Positions 8,918-17,948 are shown, counted from the first letter of the stretch. The stretch is DNA of 64,000 nt from RUG100 sp050953405 (GCA_050953405.1 JBMNMP010000001.1:930001-994000); one strand, 5' to 3'. The notes: generated from the letters alone by a model not told the origin. Made by a program: numbers and translations.

Positions 8918-9952
8918 TCAGTGTACCACAATTCCCCGCAGGCTGAAAAACAATTCTAAACGGTGAAGGATTGTAGGATTGTTGACGTTTGTATGTATGT
9001 GGCGGCGCTTCTGGTCGGCGTTGTAGATCCTGCGGATGATATAAGCCGGCCTGTGCCTTGCTTCCTGAAGGTTTCTGGCTGTGTATTGGACGATCATCCC
9101 GGTACACAATGACTGGAAGCTGCCCAGCAGCAGCAGAAAGAAGATGATTGCTGCCATAGCCGCGGAAAAGACGCCCGGGAACAGCAGTCCGTGCATCACC
9201 AGGAAAATCAGAGCCAGTGCGAAGATTACGCCGGAAATCAGGAAGGGGATCTTTTGCGGCAGATCGGAAAAGGCCGCAAACCCATCGATGGCGTACCGGA
9301 ACAATTTTGACAGCGACCACGATGAAGTCCCGTTTTCGCGTTCTTTGACCTGATAGGGGATGTAACAAGTGTTGAATCCCACCCAGGAGAAAAGCCCCTT
9401 GGAAAAGCGCCTGCTCTCGGGCAGGCTGATGATCGCATCCTTGACAGCGGCGCGGAAGGTGCGAAAGTCCGAAGCATCTTCGGTGAACTCTACGGAGCTG
9501 CTCTTGTTGATGGAGCGATAGAACGCCTTTTTCAGGAGACACTGCAGCCTGCCCTCCTTGCGGTCTTCAGGTACGGCGGTCACGCAGTCGGTCTCTTCGT
9601 CGGAGGCCAGCATGTCCGCCATCTGCTTTACATAGGAGGGATCCTGCTGCAGATCGGCATCCACGATGGATATCAGTTCACCGTGACAGCTCTTCATACC
9701 GGCCAGCATGGCGGATTCCTTGCCGAAATTCCTTGAAAAGCTGATGCCGGTGACTGTTATCTGATTTTCGAAGCACGAAAAATCGGAGGCGTTCTCTATG
9801 CGCTTTGCGGTCTCGTCTGTGCTGCCGTCATCGATGAAGAGTATCTCCACCCGATAGTTTGTGCCGTTGAACACCTCACGCACCCTCCGGTAGAAGGGCA
9901 TTATGTTGTACGCTTCATTGTATGCGGGAACTATCAAAGATAATGTTGTCAT
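8918..9952 (-). CDS. Family 2 glycosyltransferase, polyprenyl-phosphate type (GtrB/CsbB-like)
   Basis: The 344-residue protein has an N-terminal GT-A domain: LIVPAYNEAYNI, FIDDGSTDET, then VDADLQQDP with the metal/nucleotide-sugar DAD motif, and FSRNFGKESAMLAG. Two C-terminal membrane helices (about 240-262 and 268-295) follow. This is the layout of enzymes that load a sugar on undecaprenyl phosphate (GtrB, CsbB, DPM1-like). A strong GGGAGG ribosome binding site supports the start. It is divergent from yfhO/gtrA, the partners of CsbB in Bacillus teichoic-acid glycosylation. The sugar is unknown. Confidence 0.9.
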   Translation of the reverse strand: MTTLSLIVPAYNEAYNIMPFYRRVREVFNGTNYRVEILFIDDGSTDETAKRIENASDFSCFENQITVTGISFSRNFGKESAMLAGMKSCHGELISIVDADLQQDPSYVKQMADMLASDEETDCVTAVPEDRKEGRLQCLLKKAFYRSINKSSSVEFTEDASDFRTFRAAVKDAIISLPESRRFSKGLFSWVGFNTCYIPYQVKERENGTSSWSLSKLFRYAIDGFAAFSDLPQKIPFLISGVIFALALIFLVMHGLLFPGVFSAAMAAIIFFLLLLGSFQSLCTGMIVQYTARNLQEARHRPAYIIRRIYNADQKRRHIHTNVNNPTILHRLELFFSLRGIVVH

Positions 9953-10020
9953 TGCTGCCTCCCTTTATTAGCGGAAAGACTAGAGATTTAAAAATAAGAG
10001 TTAAAATTGGAGAAGGCAGA

Positions 10021-12522
10021 TTGACTGCACTGGTGCATACCGGGATACTGATCGGTTTTTTCATACTGGTCGTTTTCATATTACAGTCGGACGGACATCT
10101 TTATGGATCTGACGGCGACTGGCAGTCGCAGCACGTCGAACTGGCGTCATATATGCGAAGCCTGTTTTACAGCAAAGGACAACTATTTCCCGACTACGGC
10201 ATGAACCTCGGTCTGGGCCAGAACATATATTATATATCATACTATGGACTGTTTTCTCCTGTCATTTTGTTTTCATATCTGCTGCCCTTCATATCGATGC
10301 GAACTTATATAATGGTCGCCGCTGTGGTGATGATGATCCTTTCAATCATATTGATCTACCGCTGGCTGCGCCGGCATTTAGAGCCCCTGACGGCATTCGC
10401 CGCATCGGTTCTCTTTTTATTTGCGGCACCGGTGATCTTCCATACCCATCATCACATAATGTTTGAGATCTATCTGCCGTTCCTGATACTGGCGCTGGAA
10501 GGCATGGAAAAACACCTGCAGGGCAGGGGAAGCCTGCAGCTGATCGTGAGTACTTTCCTGATGATCATGTGCAACTACTTTTTCGCTGTCAGTGCCTGCT
10601 TTTGTCTCGGGTTCTACGGCCTCGCGGTGTATCTCTCGAGAGTGGACAAGCTCGATCTTTTCGCAGTGTTCCGCGGTCTGGGCAGGCTGCTGCGGATCCT
10701 GCTGATACCTGTCATCATGGCGGCGGTCCTGTGGCTGCCGACTCTGTATGTTCTGATACACGGAAGGGCGCAGACCAACGAGACTTCCAGCCTGGCATCG
10801 CTGCTGCGGCCGGGATTTCAGGCTGATCTGTTCCTGTATACGTATGTCAGCATGGGCATGACAGCCCTGTTTGTAGTTGCTGTACTCTGGGGCGTGTTCG
10901 CCGGTCATCGCGGGATACGCTTTTTCAGTGTGCTCTTCCTGGTGATGTTATTCTGGGCGATGCCGGTGGCCCTGCTGAATGGAGGAATGTACCTGGACGG
11001 CAAAGTGCTGATACCTTTCCTGCCTCCGGCGGTCATGCTGGTGGGCAGGTTCATAGAGGCTTCCTGCCGCAGGGAGTACAAATACCGGCATCTGCTGATA
11101 GCTGCCGGCATTTTTGCAGTGCCTGCATGGATCACCTTCCAGGGTCTCGACGTGGAACGAATGTGCTTCTTTGCAGATCTATGCGTGACCTTGCTGTGGA
11201 TCGCAGTACTGACAAAGCAGATGCGCCTCCATCTTTCAGCGGTACTCGTACTGATAATGGCTCTGGAGATGAATGTTGCCGTGGAAAATTCCATGGATAA
11301 GATGCTGGATGCCAGGACCAATCCCATGGACAAATACATGAAGGATGCCGCTGTCCTCGTTCAAAAAGCCGAGAAAGAAGAGCCATATCTGGTGCGTATG
11401 GGGAATGCGGCAGAAAGAAACAGGACTGTGAACCACGTGTTCAATGCGGCTTATATGACCAATGGCATCTACTCATCTCTCAACAATCCGCAGTACCGGC
11501 TCTATTACACACAGAAGAGCGGCAATGAGATCAGCAACCGCAGCAACGCCATCATTACAACTACGCAGAATCCCATGAACGCGCTGCTGACAGGCGAGAA
11601 GTATATCATCGGTCTGCGGGATCAGAACCCGGTGACCACCTTCAAGAAAGTCGCCGCCCGCAAGAAGGTCGCTCTCTATGAAAATGCGGCTGCGGTGCCC
11701 ATAGGATATGTGTCGCCTGCGGGGAGCTTCCGGCCTCGTTATCAGCCGGTCGGCAACGGCTTTACGCGGGTCTGGAACAAGCTGGGGAAAAAGAAGACTG
11801 CGGACACATGGCTGATGCATCCGGCAAAGGACACGGATGTCCGGGTGCCCATCAGCAGATCAGGGCATGACCGGATGATCCGGATAACCATGAGGGTGGA
11901 CAACAGCGGATACAAGAGAAAAGAAACGCGGCGGCGCATGAGGCTCCCTGAGGACGGGCGCCGCGGCGAGGTGGGCATCTCCATCCAGGGGATCAGAAAT
12001 GTGCTCTCATCTCCTAACTGGAAGTATTATAACCGGAACACGTCATTCACGTACACCTTCATGGTGCCCGCGGGCGAGGATCATCTGCTGCTGACACTCG
12101 AAAAGGGCAAATACACCGTTTCCGGGGTACAATGCCGGAGTTTCGACTATGAAGACTATCTGTCATGGCGGCATCAGCTGCAGCCGTGGCATGTCAAAAA
12201 GCAGAAATCGTATGGGAACAGCATGAGCGGAACGATCACCAGTGCGCGTGGCGGCAGGATGGTCATCGTCATCCCCTGGGATGCAGGATATACGTTCCGG
12301 GTGGATGGAAAGCAGGTGCCCTGCCAAAAGACCAGTGACGGCTGGATCTCACTGCAGCTGCCTGCGGGCACGCACCGTGTATCCTTCGTCTTCCATGCAC
12401 CATGGAAGAGGGAGGCACTGGCGATCTCCGCAGCCGGATGTGCGCTGGCCGTCGGCGTTGCTGTCGCCCAGAAGCGCAGGAGAAAGAAAATGAAGAAAGA
12501 ACAGGGAGGCTGTCATGAATAA
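10021..12522 (+). CDS. yfhO: YfhO-like polytopic membrane protein (probable glycosyltransferase)
   Basis: From a TTG at 10021 with GGAGAAGG just upstream the protein has 833 residues. An in-frame ATG at 9922 lacks an SD and overlaps the divergent gene. About 12 N-terminal helices are followed by a large extracytoplasmic C-terminal region and a last helix before a Lys/Arg-rich tail. The acidic loop after helix 1 (GSDGDWQSQHVELASY) and the NLGLGQNIYYISYYGLFSP stretch fit YfhO, a GT-C-like enzyme thought to move the lipid-linked sugar made by CsbB onto lipoteichoic acid. It overlaps gtrA by 8 bp. The acceptor polymer here is not known. Confidence 0.82.
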   Translation: MTALVHTGILIGFFILVVFILQSDGHLYGSDGDWQSQHVELASYMRSLFYSKGQLFPDYGMNLGLGQNIYYISYYGLFSPVILFSYLLPFISMRTYIMVAAVVMMILSIILIYRWLRRHLEPLTAFAASVLFLFAAPVIFHTHHHIMFEIYLPFLILALEGMEKHLQGRGSLQLIVSTFLMIMCNYFFAVSACFCLGFYGLAVYLSRVDKLDLFAVFRGLGRLLRILLIPVIMAAVLWLPTLYVLIHGRAQTNETSSLASLLRPGFQADLFLYTYVSMGMTALFVVAVLWGVFAGHRGIRFFSVLFLVMLFWAMPVALLNGGMYLDGKVLIPFLPPAVMLVGRFIEASCRREYKYRHLLIAAGIFAVPAWITFQGLDVERMCFFADLCVTLLWIAVLTKQMRLHLSAVLVLIMALEMNVAVENSMDKMLDARTNPMDKYMKDAAVLVQKAEKEEPYLVRMGNAAERNRTVNHVFNAAYMTNGIYSSLNNPQYRLYYTQKSGNEISNRSNAIITTTQNPMNALLTGEKYIIGLRDQNPVTTFKKVAARKKVALYENAAAVPIGYVSPAGSFRPRYQPVGNGFTRVWNKLGKKKTADTWLMHPAKDTDVRVPISRSGHDRMIRITMRVDNSGYKRKETRRRMRLPEDGRRGEVGISIQGIRNVLSSPNWKYYNRNTSFTYTFMVPAGEDHLLLTLEKGKYTVSGVQCRSFDYEDYLSWRHQLQPWHVKKQKSYGNSMSGTITSARGGRMVIVIPWDAGYTFRVDGKQVPCQKTSDGWISLQLPAGTHRVSFVFHAPWKREALAISAAGCALAVGVAVAQKRRRKKMKKEQGGCHE

Positions 12523-12961
12523 AATCCGGAAAAAAATTTTACAATATCGTGAGGTCGTCAGTTATCTGATCGTCGGCGGGCTGACCACACTGGTCAGCAT
12601 GGGCACGTATTATCTTTGCATTTTCACGGTGTTCGACCCTCACAAACCTCTGCTGCTGCAGGCAGCCAATGTGATCTCATGGATATTTGCGGTGACCTTT
12701 GCGTATTTCACCAACCGGAAATACGTATTCCGCAGTCACAGCCGGCAGATCCTGCGGGAAGCGGCTTCCTTTTATGCGGGACGACTGGGTACACTGCTGA
12801 TGGAAATGGGGCTCATGTGGCTCACAGTCACCATGCTGGGATGGAGCGCCGTCATCATGAAGATAGTGGTCCAGGTGGTGATCACCATCGCCAACTATAT
12901 CATCAGCAAAAAGCTGGTCTTCATTAAAGATATCAAGCGGTGCATAAAGCAGGAGTCGTAG
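12515..12961 (+). CDS. GtrA/GtcA family membrane protein (polyprenyl-sugar flippase)
   Basis: The 148-residue protein has four predicted membrane helices and the GtrA pattern: YLIVGGLTTLVSMGTYY at the first helix, FAYFTNRKYVF in the central loop, ISKKLVF near the end. GtrA/GtcA proteins are thought to flip undecaprenyl-phosphate sugars across the membrane. RBS AGGGAGG lies inside the end of yfhO, with which the gene overlaps by 8 bp. With the divergent GT2 and yfhO it completes the three-step module of loading, flipping and transfer. Confidence 0.9.
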   Translation: MNKIRKKILQYREVVSYLIVGGLTTLVSMGTYYLCIFTVFDPHKPLLLQAANVISWIFAVTFAYFTNRKYVFRSHSRQILREAASFYAGRLGTLLMEMGLMWLTVTMLGWSAVIMKIVVQVVITIANYIISKKLVFIKDIKRCIKQES

Positions 12962-12975
12962 GTGGAATTAAAGTA

Positions 12976-13021
12976 AGCCGGGTGCTAGCTGTGGTCTGCA
13001 GCGGGCACGCGGCTTTTTTTA
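12976..13021 (+). terminator. Rho-independent terminator after gtrA
   Basis: A 10-bp stem (12976-12985 with 13005-13014, one mismatch) is followed by an uninterrupted run of T residues to 13020. It closes the yfhO-gtrA unit. Confidence 0.8.
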
Positions 13022-13084
13022 CTGCTGATAAATATTGAAACAAATGCATAAATACAGAGGAGGATATGATATTATATTAGAGGA

Positions 13085-13149
13085 CGTTCTATTTGTACGA
13101 ACGCCTGTGTAAAGTGAAAAGAGATCTTGGAGGTGATGGCCTCAAGATC
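13085..13149 (+). promoter_or_regulatory. Structured leader upstream of the secreted repeat protein
   Basis: Two hairpins precede the gene. CGTTC/GAACG pairs 13085-13089 with 13099-13103. GATCTTG..AGG pairs 13123-13133 with CCT..CAAGATC 13140-13149, with one bulged G. The second ends about 6 nt before the GGAGG ribosome binding site, so it could affect translation. It matches no riboswitch class I recognise. Confidence 0.35.
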
Positions 13150-13166
13150 GTATATGGAGGAGCAAA

Positions 13167-14465
13167 ATGACTAAGATCAGAAAAAACATCATTGCAGTCA
13201 CGGTCGCTGCCCTGGTGGCGGCTATGATAACAATGCCGACCTCTGCATTTGCAGCGGACCCGGAAGCCGCGTCCGACCCGGCGCCGGCTGCAGGAAATGA
13301 GGAACCTTGCGAGACACATACTTTTGGAGACTGGATCGTAACCCGGCCGGCAACGCGTACAGTGCAGGGATCGAAATACCGGGAATGCACTGTGTGTCAC
13401 TACAGGGAAGAAGCGGCTGTCTCTTCGCCGGCGACGATGACGCTGTCAGCACGCAGGTATTCTTACAACGGGAAACTGAAGAGGCCGTCGGTTACCATCA
13501 GGGACACTGCGGGCAATACCATCTCCTCAGTCAACTATAGCAAACGCTATTCCCGCGGATGCAGGAAAGTGGGAACTTATACGGTGACCTGCACATTCAA
13601 AGGTCAGATGTATCGCGGTACTATGAAGAAAAGATTCAACATCCTGCCGCCGACTACACGCATAGTACGCGTGACCAGAAACATCAAATCTTTCTCTGTA
13701 AAGTGGAGCAAGAAGAAGAGACAGGTCAGCGGCTATCAGGTCAGATATTCCAGATCGTCCCGTATGAAGAGAGCGAAACATAAGACGATCAGATCGTACA
13801 GGACCACAACCAGGAAGTTCACCAGGCTGAGAGCAAACACAAGATATTATGTCCAGGTGAGGACTTTCAAGAAGGCTGGCAAAAAGACATACTGCTCTGT
13901 GTGGTCAAAGCCGAAGCGGATAAAAACATTGAGAAGGCCGAGGATGTCGGCATCGCGGGCGACTGTATATAATTCATACAAAAAGAAGCTCTACGTAAAT
14001 GGCGGAAAGGGCAGGATAAAGTGGCGCACCAGCAACAGCAGTGTAGCAGCTGTTTCCAGCAGGGGCACAGTGAAAGGCAGAAGAGCCGGCAGGTGCACCA
14101 TCACAGCAAAGAGGAACGGATATACCGTGAAATGCAGGATCAGGGTGCCCGCACACTATCGCGGCTCCAGCGTTCCCGACTTCGGTGCCTTGTACGGAAA
14201 GATTGCTTTTAATAGAGATTCCGGAGATGGTTATCAAGGAGCTGCATATAGGGCGAGTTCATATTACTACAATAGGTATCTCAGCAAAATAGAGAGCAAA
14301 GGCTTTATATTCTGGCAGAAAGCAGACGGCGTATTATTGTACGTCAACGACGAGTTTGATTTTGTAGCCGTTGCCTATTATAAGGGGAGCGTTGCTGTAG
14401 TTTACGGAAATCTGTGGTCTACTTACAGTACCCCGCAGAAGTGCGTCAAGTCGCTGCTGCCATAA
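13167..14465 (+). CDS. Secreted basic protein with FN3-like and Big2-like domains
   Basis: The 432-residue protein has a Sec signal peptide (hydrophobic core 8-24, likely cleavage after AFA near residue 29). A short cysteine-bearing segment (HTFGDWIVTRPAT.. CTVCHY) follows, then a fibronectin type III-like domain (about 160-255). Next is a bacterial Ig-like group 2 domain (about 258-330, with AAVSSRGTVKGRRAGRCTITA) and a unique aromatic C-terminal domain of about 100 residues. The Ig-like part is strongly basic. There is no LPXTG or membrane anchor, so the protein may be released or held by charge on wall polymers. Strong GGAGGAG RBS. Function unknown. Confidence 0.75.
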   Translation: MTKIRKNIIAVTVAALVAAMITMPTSAFAADPEAASDPAPAAGNEEPCETHTFGDWIVTRPATRTVQGSKYRECTVCHYREEAAVSSPATMTLSARRYSYNGKLKRPSVTIRDTAGNTISSVNYSKRYSRGCRKVGTYTVTCTFKGQMYRGTMKKRFNILPPTTRIVRVTRNIKSFSVKWSKKKRQVSGYQVRYSRSSRMKRAKHKTIRSYRTTTRKFTRLRANTRYYVQVRTFKKAGKKTYCSVWSKPKRIKTLRRPRMSASRATVYNSYKKKLYVNGGKGRIKWRTSNSSVAAVSSRGTVKGRRAGRCTITAKRNGYTVKCRIRVPAHYRGSSVPDFGALYGKIAFNRDSGDGYQGAAYRASSYYYNRYLSKIESKGFIFWQKADGVLLYVNDEFDFVAVAYYKGSVAVVYGNLWSTYSTPQKCVKSLLP

Positions 14466-14501
14466 GCTGCAGACGGTAATCAGCTGCCATAATGATTTTC
14501 A

Positions 14502-14538
14502 TCAAGAGCCGGGAGACGCACAGTTTTCCGGCTCTTGA
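14502..14538 (+). terminator. Hairpin downstream of the secreted protein gene
   Basis: A perfect 11-bp stem, TCAAGAGCCGG (14502-14512) with CCGGCTCTTGA (14528-14538), lies 37 bp after the stop. The following T content is low, so termination may be weak. Confidence 0.55.
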
Positions 14539-14715
14539 TTCATGTTGCTGAAAAGACATTTTTGTCTGCGAATGTTCTTTTTGCTTACAAGACTCCACGC
14601 TGACTAAATGACAAATTTAGAACACAATATGTAAAATATACTAGACAAATAATCAATAATAGTGTACTCTTGAGTTGGGGACAAGTAAAAGTCAGCTTAT
14701 TGGAAGGAGTATATT

Positions 14716-15237
14716 ATGAATATCAAAACGGGACTTGTGATCGCGGTGATTGCGATCGTGATCATCATCGTGCTCGCGGTGAAGAGCAGACGGGATCTGC
14801 AGGATCCTAAATATGACGAGAGGCAGAAGATGATCCAGCTGAGGGGAACGCGGGTCGGCTTTATAGTCATCGTCATCGCGTTGACTGCGCTGATGTTGCT
14901 ACTGGATTTGAAAGGGCCGATATTGTTCACACCGGGTATGTGGATATTCTTCTCGTTGATCGCAGGCGGACTCGCCGCCGGGAGCTACAATATCTGGAAT
15001 TATGCGTATCTGGGGTTCAACAAGAAGGGAAATTGGTATATGCTTTTTCTGGGCGCTCTCGGAGCATTGAATCTGATCACCGGTATAATGAATGTTAGCA
15101 GCAGGATGGAGAGCGATCCAGGGGCGTTGATCTCGCTGGCCGACGGCGCGGTGCCAGGCGTCGGCATCCTGTTCGTGGGTCTGTTTGCCGCACTGCTGGC
15201 AAGAAAGCTCCGGCCAGGGGAGGAAGATGAAGAATGA
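14716..15237 (+). CDS. Five-helix membrane protein paired with an XRE regulator
   Basis: The 173-residue protein has helices at about 4-21, 48-66, 75-95, 107-122 and 145-163. Between the first two lies a charged loop with DPKYDERQKMIQLRGTRVGF. DERQ-containing loops of this kind recur in uncharacterised Firmicutes membrane proteins encoded next to small XRE repressors. The stop overlaps the regulator start by 4 bp (ATGA), so the pair is translationally coupled. The membrane protein might sense something and act on the regulator, but this is only inferred. Strong GGAAGGAG RBS. Confidence 0.7.
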   Translation: MNIKTGLVIAVIAIVIIIVLAVKSRRDLQDPKYDERQKMIQLRGTRVGFIVIVIALTALMLLLDLKGPILFTPGMWIFFSLIAGGLAAGSYNIWNYAYLGFNKKGNWYMLFLGALGALNLITGIMNVSSRMESDPGALISLADGAVPGVGILFVGLFAALLARKLRPGEEDEE

Positions 15238-15428
15238 AGAATTTAAGGATGAAATCCGCCCGGGCTGCCAAGGATCTGTCTCAGGCAGAGCTGGCAAAGC
15301 TGTGCGACGTATCGCGGCAGACGATCAGCGCGATCGAAAAGGGCGACTATAACCCGACGATCCATCTCTGCATCGCGATCTGCAAGGCTCTGGACAAGAC
15401 ACTGGACGAGCTTTTCTGGGAATCATGA
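15234..15428 (+). CDS. Small XRE-family transcriptional regulator
   Basis: The 64-residue protein is essentially one helix-turn-helix domain: RAAKDLSQAELAKLCDVSRQ (helices 1-3) and TISAIEKGDYNPTIHLCIAI. It ends in LDELFWES, typical of YozG/Cro-like mini-regulators. It overlaps the five-helix membrane protein gene by 4 bp and is followed by other small genes on the same strand. Target genes unknown; autoregulation is likely for this family. Confidence 0.9.
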   Translation: MKNLRMKSARAAKDLSQAELAKLCDVSRQTISAIEKGDYNPTIHLCIAICKALDKTLDELFWES

Positions 15429-15444
15429 GAAAGGAGATCTGAAA

Positions 15445-15879
15445 ATGGAACATAGAGTAAAGGTAACGGTACTGGATAAAAAATTGTATCCGGAACTGCA
15501 GCATCAATATTGTGCGGACCCCGACAGCGGGAAATGCCCGTGTTATAATACGGGGGATGAGTTCATGTTTTACCGCAATGATGAGCGCGATGACTTCTGG
15601 CACATGGGAGCGGGGACACTGATCCGCAGCGGACAGCCCGATGAGGGAGTTCTGCAGTCGCCGGGAACGATGCACTGCGGTACGGAAGGCGTGCCCTTCT
15701 GCTCCGAAGCCTGGGATGCCATCAGCAGATATATCTATACGGCACTCCAGGGCGGAGCCATCATGCACGGCTGGACAAATGATGACAGAGTGATGATCGC
15801 CTGCTGCAATGACGGCACCAGACCTGTCATCTTCAAGATAGAACGCATAGATGTTGAAAAAGGTAGTGAAGACAAATGA
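15445..15879 (+). CDS. TIGR04076 family protein
   Basis: The 144-residue protein begins with the characteristic VKVTVLDKKLYPELQHQY and contains several cysteines (CPCYNTGDEF, MHCGTEGVPFCSEAWD, IACCNDGTRPVIFKIER). The pattern is that of the TIGR04076 family, common in anaerobes, with no established function; metal binding is plausible given the cysteines. RBS AAAGGAG. It overlaps the next flavoprotein gene by 4 bp, suggesting a redox-linked operon. Confidence 0.75.
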   Translation: MEHRVKVTVLDKKLYPELQHQYCADPDSGKCPCYNTGDEFMFYRNDERDDFWHMGAGTLIRSGQPDEGVLQSPGTMHCGTEGVPFCSEAWDAISRYIYTALQGGAIMHGWTNDDRVMIACCNDGTRPVIFKIERIDVEKGSEDK

Positions 15880-16508
15880 AAACAATAATAATCAACGCAA
15901 GCCCGCGTAAAAACTGGAATACGGCTCAGCTGCTGCAAGAGGCAATGAAAGGTGCGCAGTCCGTCGGTGCGGAGGTGGAATACCTCGACCTCTATGATAT
16001 GACATTCACCGGCTGCCGATCATGCCTTGTCTGCAAGCTCAAGGACGGCAGGCATCCGGGCTGTGCCTGGAAAGATGAGCTTTCACCGCTGATCGACCGC
16101 ATCCTGGCTGCCGATGCCTTGCTGATCGGAACACCGATCTACTGGGGAGAACCTACAGCCCAGTTCCGCGGCCTCATGGAGCGGCTTACATTCTGTACGC
16201 TGCCATATCAGGAAGGCAGCTACTTTGACGGCGCAGTCAAGGTCGGGCTGATATACACCATGAACGCACCCGAAGAATACTACGAACAGAACATGAGACC
16301 GTATCTGGCCAACGTGGAAGGCCTCTTCAAGATGGCACTTCACGGCGAGGTCAGGAGCTATGCATCCTGCGATACCCTGCAGGTAAAGGATTACAGCAAA
16401 TATGACATGGCATTATTCAACGAGGAGAGCAAGCGTGCTCATCGTGAAGAACAGTTCCCGATCGATTTGAAAAAATGCTGCGAGATGGGAGCAGAACTCA
16501 GCAAGTAA
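15876..16508 (+). CDS. Flavodoxin-like NAD(P)H-dependent FMN reductase
   Basis: The 210-residue protein opens with the FMN-binding loop IIINASPRKNWNT, then has a cysteine-rich loop CRSCLVCKLKDGRHPGC and the second flavin loop IGTPIYWGEPTAQFRGLMER. This places it in the flavodoxin_2/NADPH-dependent FMN reductase group, some of which carry an Fe-S cluster on such cysteines. It is translationally coupled to the TIGR04076 gene before it. Its electron partner is unknown. Confidence 0.88.
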   Translation: MKTIIINASPRKNWNTAQLLQEAMKGAQSVGAEVEYLDLYDMTFTGCRSCLVCKLKDGRHPGCAWKDELSPLIDRILAADALLIGTPIYWGEPTAQFRGLMERLTFCTLPYQEGSYFDGAVKVGLIYTMNAPEEYYEQNMRPYLANVEGLFKMALHGEVRSYASCDTLQVKDYSKYDMALFNEESKRAHREEQFPIDLKKCCEMGAELSK

Positions 16509-16531
16509 TGTGAAGAAGGGGGAAGATAGAA

Positions 16532-17104
16532 ATGACTGAACTTGAAAAACTGTATGCAGGGCTGGAATATGATTTCTGGGATGAAGGCGTCAATAACCGC
16601 AAGCTGCACGCAATCGAGGGCTGCGCAAAGCTGAATGCGATCCCGGCCAGCGATGATGAAGCCCGCAGAAAGGTCATCAGCGAGCTGTTCGGCTCCGTGG
16701 GCAGCAAGGCGACTGTGCTCCCGGTGTTCAGCTGCGACAACGGCAGCAACATCCATGTCGGCGAAAACTTTCTCGCGAACTACAATGTCACTATACTGGA
16801 CATCGGGCCTGTCAATATCGGAGATTATGTGATGATCGGTCTCAATACGATGATCACTACGGTCAATCATCCGCTGTCTCCGGAGAAGAGACGGCATCAC
16901 ATCGGACAGGCCAGTCCTGTCAACATCGGAAGGGATGTCTGGATCGGCGGGAACTGCACCATCCTTCCCGGAGTTACCATAGGAAACAACGTCGTAGTCG
17001 CTGCGGGAGCTGTGGTGACTAAAGATGTGCCGGACAACTGCGTCGTTGGCGGCGTGCCTGCGAAGATAATCAAGCGCATCGACGATGATACGGCAGCCGA
17101 ATAG
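16532..17104 (+). CDS. Maltose/galactoside-type sugar O-acetyltransferase
   Basis: The 190-residue protein has the N-terminal Mac helix (LYAGLEYDFWDEGVNNRK) followed by left-handed beta-helix hexapeptide repeats (NIGDYVMIGLNTMI, NIGRDVWIGGNCTILPGVTIGNNVVVAAGAVV). The catalytic His lies in TTVNHPLSPEKR. NodL/LacA/Maa enzymes transfer acetyl from acetyl-CoA to sugars. The family is sure; the sugar is not. RBS AAGGGGGAAG. Confidence 0.92.
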   Translation: MTELEKLYAGLEYDFWDEGVNNRKLHAIEGCAKLNAIPASDDEARRKVISELFGSVGSKATVLPVFSCDNGSNIHVGENFLANYNVTILDIGPVNIGDYVMIGLNTMITTVNHPLSPEKRRHHIGQASPVNIGRDVWIGGNCTILPGVTIGNNVVVAAGAVVTKDVPDNCVVGGVPAKIIKRIDDDTAAE

Positions 17105-17168
17105 CAGGAGCCGGAGATGCAGAAAAAACGATGTAGTCAGCGACAGATCTATGTGAGGGGGATCGAAG

Positions 17169-17840
17169 ATGATAATTGAAACGGATGGAATATACAGCCT
17201 GGAACCTGTTGGCGCCAGCAGTACGTGGTTCTTCGGCATGGACTATGCCAGCGGTGATCTTTACGAAGCGGAAGAATTGTTCAATGACGGCAGTCCGCTG
17301 AAGAGCAATCGCTGCATATTTGTGAAGTATCCTGAAGGCCGGGTGATAGAACCGGTTGTAGCGAAAGAGAGTCAGTACCTGGGGGAGCCAAGGGTTTTCC
17401 GTGAAAACAGGATTTATCAGTTGATGGTGGATTTCATCCAAAAGGAAGTATCGATAATGTGCTTTGATCCCGATGACATCATGCGCGGCGGCGAAGTCCA
17501 AGTCATTGAAAGACTGCCGATTTCAATCGTTGAAGACTGTTACAATCTGCAGCTGGCTGCAGATCCGCTGATCCTGACCAGAGAGACGGGGCATCAATTC
17601 CAACTGCTATGGTCGCAAGACAGCGGCAGGATGGATGTCAACTTTAGGATCAGCGAACACGAAGTCTTTATGCACTTGGAGGACGACAAGCTGTATTTCA
17701 ATTCCTGGTGGGAGACGCTGCTGCCCGAATATGACTACCGTGAACAGGTAGTCGTCCGCAACTTTGATGGAGAAATCATAGAAACAAAAGATGGCAGCCT
17801 GTTTGAGATATATCCATCACAATATTGGATATTGAAATAA
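17169..17840 (+). CDS. Hypothetical protein, 223 aa
   Basis: I do not recognise this family. The protein is acidic, soluble (no signal peptide or helix) and rich in beta-type segments. It includes TWFFGMDYASGDLYEAEELF near the start, IFVKYPEGRVIEPV, and a C-terminal YDYREQVVVRNFDGEIIE. A strong GAGGGGGA RBS supports the start. A weak terminator follows. The gene stands in a run of small redox and metabolic genes on the same strand, which gives no clear clue. Confidence 0.65.
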   Translation: MIIETDGIYSLEPVGASSTWFFGMDYASGDLYEAEELFNDGSPLKSNRCIFVKYPEGRVIEPVVAKESQYLGEPRVFRENRIYQLMVDFIQKEVSIMCFDPDDIMRGGEVQVIERLPISIVEDCYNLQLAADPLILTRETGHQFQLLWSQDSGRMDVNFRISEHEVFMHLEDDKLYFNSWWETLLPEYDYREQVVVRNFDGEIIETKDGSLFEIYPSQYWILK

Positions 17841-17849
17841 AATCTGAAA

Positions 17850-17873
17850 GGCCGCTGTACGGAGGCGGTTTTT
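17850..17873 (+). terminator. Short putative terminator
   Basis: CCGC (17852-17855) pairs with GCGG (17865-17868), extended by a G-U pair, followed by TTTTT. The stem is short, so this is a weak call. Confidence 0.45.
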
Positions 17874-17948
17874 GCGGATAGAAAATGTACATCCGGCGAT
17901 GTATAATATATTAGCCGCCTGGTGCAGCGTTTAGAAAGGAAGAAACAG

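Noticed and set aside
9922..10020. ATG start giving a 866-residue YfhO-like protein
   Set aside because: It overlaps the divergent glycosyltransferase start and has no Shine-Dalgarno. TTG 10021 has GGAGAAGG just upstream and precedes the first helix.
17922..17948. Longer start for the cupin gene
   Set aside because: The added residues are basic and unlike cupins, and the AGAAAGGAAG ribosome binding site points to 17949.
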